DNA from: Zopfochytrium polystomum
Lineage: Eukaryota; Chytridiomycota; Chytridiomycetes; Chytridiales; Chytridiaceae
Assembly: GCA_025765615.1 (NCBI GenBank)
Contig: JAIVFJ010000061.1
Span: 124,001 to 188,000 of the forward strand
Length of the DNA: 64,000 bases
Direction: 5' to 3'
The stretch's first letter is position 1. Each line of letters begins with the position of its first letter. Below the pieces are notes generated by a model, which was given only the letters and a program-made list of their open reading frames with translations, had not been told where the DNA came from and made no database searches. The translations under genes were made by a program, and so were the position numbers. This document shows positions 9,861 through 22,775 of the stretch, piece by piece.

Positions 9861-11686
9861 TCAAGCATAGTACTGTGGTTTTTTTGTTTTTTTTGAACAA
9901 GACAGAAAAAGGTCAGCAAGGAGTATCCAAGCAAACTGACGAATCGCTCACCTGAAGCGACGTCTTCTTCTTCGCCTGGACCTCCTGGATACCCTCCATA
10001 AAGTCCTCGTGCCGAATCTCGGACGATCCGCGACGCAGCGCAATCATGCCGGCCTCGACGCACACCGCCTTGCACTGCGCTCCGTTAAACTCGTCGCACG
10101 ACCGCGACAGCTCCTCAAAGTTGACGTCGGCGGTCCGCATCTTGCGCGAGTGGATCTGCATGATGCGCGCGCGCGCTTCCTCGTTCGGGAGCGGGAACTC
10201 GATCTTGCGGTCGAGACGCCCCGAGCGGAGGAGTGCCGGGTCGAGGATGTCGATGCGGTTTGTTGCGGCAATGACCTGCGGGCGTAAAAAGTTTGAAGAA
10301 AACAACTCAGTTTGCGAGGGGAGGGGTGGTTGTGCGTGGGGTTAGGTGTCCAGATCAAACCTTGATACGATCGTCGCTGCTGAAACCGTCCAGCTGGTTC
10401 AATAGCTCGAGCATAGTCCTCTGCACCTCACGGTCGCCGCTCTTATCGCTGTCAAAGCGCTTTGTCCCGACGGCGTCAATTTCGTCAATGAAAATAATCG
10501 TGGGCGCCTTTTCCTTGGCCAGGGCAAACGCGTCGCGAACGATTCTGGCGCCGTCGCCGATAAACATTTGGACCAGCTGCGGTCCGGCCAGCTTCAAGAA
10601 GGTCGCATTTGTTTGAGCGGCACAGGCTCTGGCAAGAAGCGTCTTGCCGGTGCCAGGCGGTCCGTACATGAGACAGCCTTTTGGTGGCTTGATGCCAAGG
10701 TTCAGGAATCGCTCACGCTCCTTCATCGGCTCGACGATCGCCTCTACCAGCTCGGTAATTTGCTTCTCGAGACCGCCCACGTCGCTGTAATCTTCGGTTG
10801 GTTTCTCGTCGACCTCCATGGCTTTGACGCGGGAGTCGTACCTAACGCAACACGGTCAATGAGCATAAGCAGAAATTTTTGCTCCTACTCGGGTGGCAAG
10901 GTATCCAAAACCAAAAAGCTGTCCTTGTTAACTCCGACCAAGTCTCCTGGTTTCAGTTTGGTTGGATCGACAAGGCCAATCATTGGCAGGAAGACCGTCT
11001 ACAAGTGGAGGGGCAAGGCATCGTTAAAGGCTTCGCGGTGCATGTCCACGTCCAGCGAAACGTACTTGACGGGTCGTGGCTCGAACCACAGCGCATTTAC
11101 CCTTCCGGTGGGCGTCCAGGTCGACATTCGCACCATCCTCCTCCGGTTCGTCGTTCGGGTCCATGTCCAGAATCTGGGCAATGGCATCTGTGAGCACGCA
11201 AAAGGGACCCGAAGGGAACCACAAAACCGTGAAGCAAAAAAAAAAGGGAGGCGTTACCTCGACGATGTTCGCCACCAAGTACGGCAGCTGCTTGTTCAGT
11301 TTGATCTTCTCCTTGTTTTCCTTTATCTTCTCCTTTGCCGCCGTCTGCTCGTGCGCTAGCCGCAGTTGCTCGCTCTTCATCACCTGTGAAGCAGGACGAG
11401 GTCGATCCCAGGGGAAGATGCGTTAAACAAAAATGCAGACGTGCTGCGTAACCAGACAGGGGGACGCGCAAGCCACGCGGGATTGGGGCGATGCCATCAA
11501 CCCGTAACCCTCCTCGTCCACACACACACACACACACGCATACATATACGCACACACCTTGATGTCGTTCTCCAGCAGCTTGATGCGATTGACGATTTCA
11601 TCCGTGCTGGCGCGTAGGATGTCCGCGCCGAGGTCGTCGTCGGCCTCGGCTTGCTCCCAGATCGCCTTGTCCTCCAGCGATGCCAT
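9861..11686 (-). CDS. RPT5: 26S proteasome regulatory ATPase subunit 6A (Rpt5/PSMC3)
   Basis: This is one of six AAA+ ATPases that unfold substrates and open the 20S gate. Exon 1 starts at 11686 ([18 protein letters not shown]) and encodes the coiled coil. Following exons give [30 protein letters not shown] and [17 protein letters not shown] (OB domain). The ATPase exon (about 10836-10361) has Walker A GPPGTGKT, Walker B IIFIDEID and [10 protein letters not shown]. The exon 10275-9952 has [20 protein letters not shown] and ends AKKKTSLQ. An intron at 9873-9951 leads to a 12-nt last exon (9872-9861) that encodes only YYA and the stop, completing the HbYX-type tail that docks into the 20S alpha ring. 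Intron 1 carries a (GT)n tract next to its donor. The assignment to Rpt5 rather than another Rpt follows from the LQYYA end and the acidic N-terminus. Confidence 0.96.
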
Positions 11687-11740
11687 CGTCTGTGTGTGTG
11701 TGGGTGGGTCTTTTTTGGCCAAAATTGCGCGTCCTCCTGG

Positions 11741-11761
11741 CCACGTGACTGGTCACGTGAC
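11741..11761. promoter_or_regulatory. Two CACGTG boxes upstream of RPT5
   Basis: CCACGTGAC and TCACGTGAC sit 12 bp apart, 55-75 bp upstream of the RPT5 start. CACGTG is the E-box core bound by bHLH factors such as Cbf1-type proteins in fungi. The close spacing and near identity suggest a functional pair. The same octamer recurs upstream of two other genes in this window. Confidence 0.5.
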
Positions 11762-12772
11762 TTCCAATTGGCCATTTGAAGGGTCTCAAAACACGAATGG
11801 GGACGCTGCTGAAAAAACCGAGGAGGGAGGGAAACAATTACTACCAACAACTGTAAACGGGCACCAAAGGAGTGCAGTAGCGGGCTAAATGGAGAGGCTC
11901 AGTCCCTAAACTTGTCTAGCAATGTGAGGTGTCCACTCAGAGATGTCCCTTCATTGGCACACATACATGGATTTGGCTTCCATGATGATGTACACACAAA
12001 ACTCAGCCTATGGTCACACTGCTTTTCTCTGTCACTGATCCTCTGATGTCACTCTATCCTTATATCCCTTCCAGTCAGTTCCGCCTAACACTTTGGACCA
12101 AAGCTTACCAATGCAATTCCTTGACTCTCCACCAACCTCTCCCGGGCTCTTTTCAAATTCTGTAACCGACGAAACCAACTTAAAACAAAAAAAAAAAAAA
12201 AAAATCAAAGAAAACCATGCAGAATGTTCTCTCTTTTAGTAACCACTCCATCCAGCACGCAGTAGAAAGTCTTGTCTGCCAGTGGGGGCGCACATTCCCA
12301 TCGGTCCAAAAAAAGGGTAATAGAAGTCGGAGAGAATGCAATTAAATTCCTGCAACAGGAAGTAGAAAGCTCCGAACTTACTGATCTCTCCCAGGCTTTC
12401 GAGCTTTTTCCAAAATGATGTCAACTGACATAACAACGGAGACCGTAACGGTGGGCTTCGACAAGCCCGCACCAGTACTTTCAGCCGAACAACGAATAAG
12501 GAACCGGAAGCAGTCATGACTGCGATATGGTGCGTGTTAGATGGCCAGCGCGAGCACACCGCTGGCAGAAATAAACTTTGCAAAAGCAAGAATAGGTTCT
12601 ACTTCTCCCCCGCAGTGCATATTTATTACAACATGAACACACTCGCGCTTATGATATCACAAAAATCAACACTACAGCACCTTCATTTCCTTCTTTTTCT
12701 TTTTCTCTATCTCTCCGTTCTCCTTCTCTACTTCCAGATTGATAATTTTTTTGGGATATTTGTGGGCAGAGG
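11762..12772. other. Spacer between RPT5 and elongin C, no gene recognised
   Basis: This kilobase holds a poly(A) tract at about 12185-12204 and a moderately long minus-strand frame (12236-12589) with no recognisable motif. It may be decayed sequence. I see no conserved gene. Confidence 0.4.
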
Positions 12773-13475
12773 TCAACACTCAAAGAAATCGCTCGCCATC
12801 AAAAGCTCCAGCGATATGTCCACCTCGATCGGAAACTCTGGGATCTCTTGGGTCGAGTTGGTGTACCGCACCTTGTGGTACAGGTACTTGCAGACCTTTT
12901 CGAGAATGATAGCTCTGTTTCCGGGTGGGGGAGGGGGGGGCAGGGGGCGGGTATTGGGCGAATTTCAAGTCAGCATCTTTGGGGAAAGGCGCGCAATAGC
13001 AACCAGCAAAAAAAAAAAATCGAAGAAACAGATGCGGCACTTGATGTCTCTGAAGGTAATCTCATTTTGAACGGACTCGGTAAATTGCCCTGCGGTTCGT
13101 GTTTTGGTCGCGGTTTAATTGGTTGTTTGGTGGTTTTAGTTCTGTCAACTGTTCGGCACTAAGCGCAAAACCTGCCCAATTACTCTCTCTCGCGGGGGCG
13201 CCAAAGTCCTTCTTACCTGGGCTGGACAGCATGTTCTTCAGCGTGTCCGACGCCATCGCGCATTTGCGGTCAATGACAAATTCGAAGCCGTCCGCGCTGA
13301 TCAGCTGGTTTTATCCATTAGGCATCGCCGCCCACGGGGAGTACCGAAAGAAGAAAAAAAAAACGATGTTGTTGTTGTTGCATTGCAAAGCCCGAACGAG
13401 GGTAAACTCCCGTGGTGTTGCAATCGTTTGTTGCGGAGTGGTGGGATTAATGGGCGGGAGGGTGATGCAAGAGTG

Positions 13476-13511
<36 letters not shown>

Positions 13512-13673
13512 GGAGAGAGAGCGTTTTGGGGAGAGGGGGTTCGGAGAACAGTCAAATGGCGCGACGGGAGCTGCTGGTTGGTGCGGCCTGCTGCCTGCAG
13601 CTTGCAGCTTGCTGGAGGCCCGGGCGGGGCGGCGGGGACGCGGGGCTTTCGGGCGAACCTTGATGTAGTCCAT
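12773..13673 (-). CDS. ELC1: Elongin C (Skp1-like BTB/POZ-fold adaptor)
   Basis: Elongin C bridges substrate receptors to cullin ubiquitin ligases and partners elongin A. Four exons join perfectly in frame: 13673-13659 (MDYIK), 13304-13217 ([20 protein letters not shown] ... SSP), 13089-13041 ([17 protein letters not shown]) and 12914-12773 ([20 protein letters not shown] ... [11 protein letters not shown], stop). The product is about 98 residues, close to the usual size. The C-terminal [13 protein letters not shown] ... ASDFFEC is diagnostic of elongin C. Intron 1 (13305-13658) contains a (GA)n tract on the plus strand at about 13481-13508, which reads as a pyrimidine tract in the sense direction. 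Confidence 0.95.
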
Positions 13674-13902
13674 GTCAGAAACGGTTTTTGCTGGTTTTTG
13701 CCCAGCCAGCGATAAATATTCTCTCCTGCCACGCCACGCAAAGTCAAAGTCGAAACAAAGCGCGGGTTTCTTTGCGCCTCACTGTTAACAAGTGACCCCA
13801 CCTCGACGGAGTGGTGCGGAGTGGTGCAAGCGGAGAAAAGGGGAAAGAAAGCATGTACATACAGATTACGGCACAGCGAAGTGAAACGACCCGGCCAGGG
13901 GT

Positions 13903-15755
13903 TTACTTCCTACCGCCGCGAACGCTCTTCCCGCCCCTACCCCCGCCCCTACCCCCGCCCCTTCCACCGCCCCATCCACCACGGCCCCCTCCGGAACCAC
14001 CCTTTCTAAACATCTTGTTCGCCACTGCCAGTACGTCGTCCTTGGCTGCCTCGGAGACGCTCCGACGCTTTCCGTTGCGATCGTTCGTCTGCTCGTCCTT
14101 CATCTGCATGTGCGCGAACCGGATCGCCTCCGACACTCGATCCTGGAGCATCAGCACCGCCGACTTGTCCGCCCCGAGCGGGAACTCTTCCAGCTTGCGT
14201 TGAATCGCGAATTCAATTCGTTGGTAGCATTCTATGTCGTACCTTTTGAGTTTTTTTTTTTTTGTTTTTTTTTTGTTTTTTGGTTTTTTGGTAACAATGC
14301 GCAGAGAAGTGAGAAACCAAGTTTGCATTCCTTTCTTCAGGGAATTCAACGATCAAAAAGGAACTAATAATCTTACTGCGTGACCAAGGTGATCGACTTC
14401 CCCGACCTGCCCGCGCGGGCTGTGCGACCCACCCGGTGGATGTAGTCCTTCGAGCTCATGGGCACGTCGTAATTGATAACCACATCAACGTTCGGAATGT
14501 CGAGACCACGACTGGCAACGTCGGTTGCAATCAGAATGTTGCGGCCGCCGCTTTTAAACTTGCCCAGCGCGCCGAGGCGCTTGGTCTGGGACATTTGTCC
14601 GTGGAGGCAGACGGCCTCGAAACCGAGGTTGCGTAGCATAAGGGCCATCCGCTGGGACGAGTTACACGTGAGGGTGAAGACGATGGCCGACTGGCCCGCG
14701 AGCTCGTTCAGAATGTAGGCGAGATAGCATTCCTTGTACTTGAAGGGGAAAAACAGGTAGTACTGGAGGAGGGTCGCGACGGTGGAGTACTTGGTCGCTA
14801 CTTCGATGCGCGCTGGGTTTTTGAGGGAAGCGCGCTGCAGCTTTTCCACCTTGGTTGTCATGGTGGCGGAAAACAGGAACGTGTTTCGCTCTTTGGGTAT
14901 GACTTTCAGGACTTTCTCAATCTCGGTACCAAAATCGAGGTCGAGCAGCCGATCGGCCTCATCTAAAATCTAAATGGAGGGCGGCATCGGACGAGAAATG
15001 CGTCAGTTGAAGAGTCGAACGGAGCCAGCCAGCACGCAAACTAACCAGGTACTTTAAATTCTTCAGGTTGAAACCTTTGGTGTTTTCCAAGTGATCGACG
15101 AGCCGACCAGGTGTGCAGACAATAACGTGTGGTTTTTTCGCCAGCATGATAGCCTGCGCCATCATATCCATGCCACCCATAATAACAGCGCAGCGCACAC
15201 CAATCTTGCTTCCGAGTGCTTCAAACTGCTCAGAAATCTGCACTGCCAGCTCACTGATTGATTGGAATCGGGGGTTTAGTTTTACGTCAAAAGAAGGGGC
15301 TGATCAAAGTTCGCCTAAACAAAGATCGCTTACCGAGTGGGTGCCATGACGCAGGCAAAAAAGGGCTGAGGGGCATTCCAAAGCGCCTGCAGAACGGGCA
15401 GCGCAAACGCAGCAGTCTTTCCAGAACCTGTCTGAGCAAGGCCGATAATGTCGCGGCCAGCCAGGGCGTAGGGGATCGCCTTCGCCTGCACGTCCGACGG
15501 ACGTTTGTATCCAAGAGCATGGCACGCCTCGCAGATTTGCGGAATGAGTCCCTGTTGGCGAAAGTTGTAACCGGCATCAGTCCTGGGGTATCAAGCTATT
15601 TTTCGAACAGCACGTAGTGTCGTCTGCCTCACCAGTGACTCGAATGTGATGGAGGCGTCTGGCTGGTGGGTGAGGATGACGTCCTCGATCTCGTCGGGGA
15701 GGTCGATGGGCTGCTCTTGCTCGTCGTCTTCGAGCGGTCTCTTCGTCGGGCTCAT
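13903..15755 (-). CDS. RRP3: DEAD-box RNA helicase, DDX47/Rrp3 type
   Basis: This is an ATP-dependent RNA helicase of the nucleolar Rrp3/DDX47 group, which acts in 18S rRNA processing. Exon 1 (15755-15633) has [20 protein letters not shown] and an acidic linker. The helicase motifs appear in order: Q motif [14 protein letters not shown], Walker [20 protein letters not shown] (near 14960), SAT, then [20 protein letters not shown] and [11 protein letters not shown]. The last exon gives [20 protein letters not shown], the usual Rrp3/DDX47 ending, followed by an unusual Gly/Arg-rich GGRGG tail (13905-14000) that should bind RNA. A T-rich stretch near 14250-14285 lies in the last intron. Divergent from the fumarate reductase gene. 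Confidence 0.93.
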
Positions 15756-16669
15756 TTCTTAATGGCAGACGTGCGAGGGGGCTTGAAGCGATCGCAAGGA
15801 TTCAGCAGATGTTCAGACGGAAGCAGTCAAAGATCAAGCCAAAGAGCACGGAATCGAGATCGAGAGCGAGAGGGTTTGAAGCAACGAAGTGCAGAGGTGG
15901 ATTCCTTCTTCGTTTTCTTCTTTTTTCGTCTTGGGGGGAGAACCAAAAAGAAAGAAAGAAAGAAAGAAAGACCACGTGACTGGACAAGTCGAGCTTGATG
16001 AAAATGTGGGGCAAAAACTACATTCACATTTTCAATCGATCCTCAGCGGCCGCTCACAAACGTCAGATCGCACAAAGACAGCCGCAAAGTTTCTTGGCGG
16101 ATAGCTCTTCTTCAGGTCGTTAGCTGCAGGTGGTTAAAAAAAAAGGAGAAAAAAGAAAAAAGAGAAGGAAAGGAAAAGGAAAGGGAAAAAATGTAAAACA
16201 AGTCTACTACGCTGGGAGAGTCGCAAACTTCCATGAGCAGAGACTATAATAACACAAGGAACAAGGAGAAGAAGAGAGAAGAAGAAGAAAGAAGAAGAAA
16301 GGTCGAGCCTCTGCTAATGTTCATTGTTGGAATGGCTCAAGAGTGGCCCAAACTCCGTGCAGTGCGGTGGAAAGGGAGGATTGTGGGTCACGTGAGTGGC
16401 GGTTTCTTTCGTTTCTTTTTCACGAACGACTCGACATGACACACACACGCACACACACACACACACACTCGCCCTCTCCCTCTCTCTGTCTCGTCGTCTC
16501 TCTCTCTCTCGCCATCTCTCATTGCTTGCATCTGTTCGTCTCCCCGACAGCATCATCCTCGATCAATCAATCATCATCGTCAACAACAGTACCCAACTTG
16601 CTGCACAGCGACCCCACACAAACACACTCACACTCACGCAACCACACACAAACGCTGCTACTACACCAA
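15756..16669. promoter_or_regulatory. Divergent promoter between RRP3 and fumarate reductase with CACGTG sites
   Basis: CCACGTGAC lies at 15972-15980, and the palindrome TCACGTGA at 16388-16395. An AAAG repeat (about 15949-15970) borders the first site, and a (CA)n/(CT)n tract (16441-16510) follows the second. A purine-rich stretch fills 16140-16310. Both flanking genes could use these sites. No gene is evident inside. Confidence 0.45.
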
Positions 16670-19041
<2,372 letters not shown>

Positions 19042-20092
19042 TGACGCCCCATCCAAATGGTGTTTTGCGCGACGATTTGAACAATGTTATTACATTATTT
19101 TGCTGAAATTGGGCCTCACCTGGTCGCCAATCAGGGCCTCGATTCTTGATCAAACACAGTTCAGTCTTTTGTATATAACACTGCAGGTTGCTGGTCTGTC
19201 TGCTGATCTTCTGAGACTACCGCGAAGTCTCAGCACTAAAAATCTAGTAATGTTTATCTGCTAAAACAAGCACACACCGCAGAATCCTGCAAGAATACTG
19301 GTTCGAGACCCTTCTGATCAATTCCAGGTTCTTTTGTGTCCAAGGCATTATCAAATCGTATTTATTGCTAACCCATCGGTTTATGGACAGATTTACTGCC
19401 TTTTTGTGTCCACAGTTTCTGTTGCGCTGGGGTAATCCCCTTTTCTTTACTTTTTTTGACTGTATGAGCTTCTCAAGTATCCCACAGAGGTATTGATTGG
19501 TCATAGCTTATGTTAGGCAGAATTGACTCGTTAGCAGCAAGAGGCACAAGACAGACCTGAACCTACTGTGACTGTCAGTTATCATTCTCACAATGCCCAT
19601 GGGGAGAGTGAGCCACCGCCAATGAGGACCAAGGCGCTGGCTTGCACTTCACTGCACACAGACCTCTGGACAGACCTTGGTTGATTTGAAATGCTCCTGA
19701 AGATTTCAAATCATTTTCCCTCTCTGTGGGGAGACCAGTTGCACACAGGGCTCCACACAGAGCTTGGTTGATTTGATATGCTCTGAATGTTTCAAATCAC
19801 CCTCCCTCTGTGGGAAGGGTTTACAACACCTCCCCAGAGCAAAGTCCTGTCTGATTTGCAACTTGTTCAGATAGGCAAAACAGGAAAACTGGTCAATCTC
19901 CCTGCAGGAGTTTTCTTATTAAAATAAAAGTGCACTCTCACTCCAATTTGCCATGTCTAAAACAAGCTCTCTTTACCCACTTGCCCTTGGTCGCTTGCTA
20001 CACTCACTCCCTTGTACAAGTTCTCAATTCAAGCCTTGGTTCCTCAACCCTTCAACCTTCTTGTGACGCTGCCTCCACTCACGACGTCGCCT
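19042..20092. repeat. Repeat debris flanking the large Ty3/gypsy element
   Basis: From 19513 to about 19645 the sequence matches the first 130 bp of the copia LTR found at 35880 (GTTAGGC, GCAGCAAGAGGCACAAGACA, GACTGTCAGTTATCATTCTC), with some divergence. From about 19658 to 19820 a segment of about 80 bp is present twice in tandem (shared CTTGGTTGATTTGA). The stretch up to 20092 may be part of another, older LTR into which the big element inserted. No cellular gene is evident. Confidence 0.6.
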
Positions 20093-21189
20093 TGTGAGAT
20101 TCCTAATCTCACTGATCATGGTCTTAACTGGGGTCTCCCTAAAAGCTCTTCCCCAGTTGTGACTATGTCATTATATTGGCCCCCCATATTTATTTTTTAT
20201 TACCATTCATCACATCCCTCACGGGCTCTAGTGTTTATCACTATAAAAGAGCATCCTGTGTTCCTTGTGCTGAATGGGCCTAAGCACAAGGGGCACACCC
20301 CTCATTCATCCTATTCATTCTTATTTTTACTCATTTTCCTTTTTCTCTCATTTTCCCACCTTTCAATCCACTGTCCCTGCACTGATGTGGCCTCAAAGCC
20401 TCAAATTATGTTCACCCCAAATTTGGAGGCAGGAGAGACACTGGGTGGAGGGGGGGTGTGGCTGAAAGAGTGATTCACCCTTCCAACTTGTTCTTTCTTT
20501 CATTTTCTCCTTTTGTTATGTCTTTTCCTTTTTCTCTTTTCTTTCTTTCTTCCTTCTTTCCTTTTTTCTCTCCTCCCCTTTCCTATAAATACTCCCTCTC
20601 TCCCCTCCTTTGTTCTATATATATCTACTCTCTCTCAATAAATCCTACCTAGGTAACAACCAATCCTTTTCTTTCCTCTTTGGTGTTTCTCCCTAGGCCA
20701 GAGCTACCAGACCAAGCTGGGGATGGAGTCCTCTTAGGCCAGTGCTACCAGACCAAGCTAGTAGAGGTATGATTTCCCCAGGCCAGTGTGTTGTATGCCA
20801 AGCTGGGGTGAGGTTTCCTTCCCTTTCCTTTCTCTTCCTTCCCCTACCTGGTTGGTTCTCACATTGAGCTCTGTCTCTGTGATACTGGCAGATGCCATAC
20901 TGCCTTAGGGCATCCCCTTGTTGAACTGCTGCCTGTTGGTCACCATGTTGGATAGTCAGGGCTTGAACCTGGGGCCTGTGGGGTACTCTTCATTGAGCAA
21001 CTCCACTTGGTCTAGCTGTCCTTGAATAAAGACAGAATTGAACCACATCATCCATCTTTGTTGAGTTTGAGCTGAATCCAGGGTACTGGCTCTGCTAATA
21101 ACCAGGAGCTTCCCATCTTAAAGACTTGTCTTATCCCTTTTGCCACTAGACTATAGATAAGCCCCTGAAGATGAAGAGGAGATCTCATA
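20093..21189 (+). repeat. 5' LTR of the 15-kb Ty3/gypsy element
   Basis: 1,097 bp. A TATA-like box (CTATAAATA) lies at about 20582-20590 and an AATAAA at about 20637-20642, so promoter and poly(A) signals sit unusually close together. The antisense strand around 20950-21030 resembles a tRNA 3' half (GGTTCAAGCCCTGA). Directly after the LTR comes GTGGGGGGGATTCCC, a candidate primer-binding site beginning TGG. Confidence 0.9.
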
Positions 21190-22775
21190 GTGGGGGGGAT
21201 TCCCTAAATGGTCTCCATTGTTGTCTTCTCCACCAATGCCATGAATCCTTGACCTTTTTGCTCACTCCATGAAATCATATCTAATTTTCTCACTATCTCT
21301 CAAAATCTTCTTAACTCAGATTGCCTGACTCACTATTCTATTTACTATTATGGAAACAACCAGTGGACACACATGTTGACATTTGCCGGCCACTTTGGTG
21401 CAAGCCTCTTGGACTATTTGGATGTGACTCCGCTTCATGCGATTGAGGCCTGAGTTCGATTCCACGCTTGGTTCCTTCTTGAATAACAACTTTGTCGCTT
21501 TTTACTTATGCAATATTGCTATAACCACTGACCATAACAACTTGGTTTTTTCCACATATCTCAGATATCCAACTATACTTCCATGGAACTATTTATTTTT
21601 TGGACGTAGAACGAACCACACTTGACCAGCTGTTATAACGTCGGCTTGTTGTCGACAGGTCCCCAGATCGATTCCCTCTCCATGGAAGACTCTTTGCCAA
21701 CATTTTGTCTTCCCATCTGCATAGAATGATTGTTTGCTTCTGCCATAACCATTTTGTTTATCTTAGTCGTTCCATGGAGATGAAACCGCTGATCTGATCG
21801 AAGCGAAACGTCCCAATTCCTCTTCCATGCCCAACTTGCCTAGTTGGTTTCTGCTCGATAAAACCCCACCCGACGTCGACAGTTCGATTCCTGTCCTCCC
21901 AACGGCTGGCACATTTTAAAATTGTTTAAATCCTGATTGAATGACTTAACTCGACAGGACTGTTCAGTAACTTTATTTTACAGATGTACATTCCACTCCC
22001 TGACGCACCAACTATTTCGCTTTGCTACAGCCCTCACTGATGACCGCACCACGTCTCACGCCGCTCCACCAATCAAACCTTGTCCTACCACGAAAAAATT
22101 TGGTGCCACAGACGCCGCTGTCCCTTCAGAAATTTCGCGTCTGTCTCTCTGTCCCGCCGCCTTGCACAGCCGTCCTGATTGACTTGCGGTAGATTATGCC
22201 ATTGCATGCAACCACGCCATGTTTCTGTCTGCCTGCCCCCTGCTTTCACAAGGCAACAAACAACGGCTGACCACAATCGATCACACGCTCGGAGGATTCC
22301 ATCCCGCAAACACCCGCTCTCGTTGAGCCAGGAATAGTATAAAAGCCAGGAGGTTTTGGGCTTTCTTTCCCCATCAACCCCCCTCGATTCGACATCGACT
22401 CCCTCAATCACAAGCCAGCCTGCACGGTTTTTCATTTTTTTTCATCCGCTGTGCCGTCTCTCATCTTGACTTCTAATCATATTTACCCTTCTCTATCACG
22501 GCCCTCTTCCGCGGCGGTGATCTGATTCTGGACTTGACCTTGGCCTGGCTCCGCCCTACCTATACTTGACATGACCCCACGGGTTTTCCATTCTTGTTTT
22601 CTCAATCATTTTAACCCTTTGCACCGATCTGACACCATCCTCTTTTCATACCATCGGATTGAACCTCTATTTCTGGATGACTTGGCTGATGCTGTGACCG
22701 ATCCTTGCTGGTCCCGCCATTTGACTCCCCGGACTGCCGCTCCCGTCTTTACTGCTACCGCTGATCTGGACTATT
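21190..22775 (+). other. Leader of the Ty3/gypsy element with three tRNA B-box-like motifs
   Basis: This is a 1.6-kb stretch without a convincing gene. GTTCGATTCC occurs at 21454-21463 and 21882-21891, and the variant GATCGATTCC at 21666-21675, spaced 212 and 216 bp apart. Each sits in sequence resembling the 3' half of a tRNA. A frame at 22571-22846 has no recognisable motif. Confidence 0.5.

Noticed and set aside
12070..12092. Copia LTR end (CAGTCAGTTCCGCCTAACA)
   Set aside because: Only about 18 bp match, with no similarity on either side; too short to call an insertion.
21190..21215. Self-priming in the 15-kb Ty3/gypsy element
   Set aside because: I looked for the reverse complement of the sequence after the LTR near the expected transcription start and did not find it; a tRNA-type site starting TGG is more likely.
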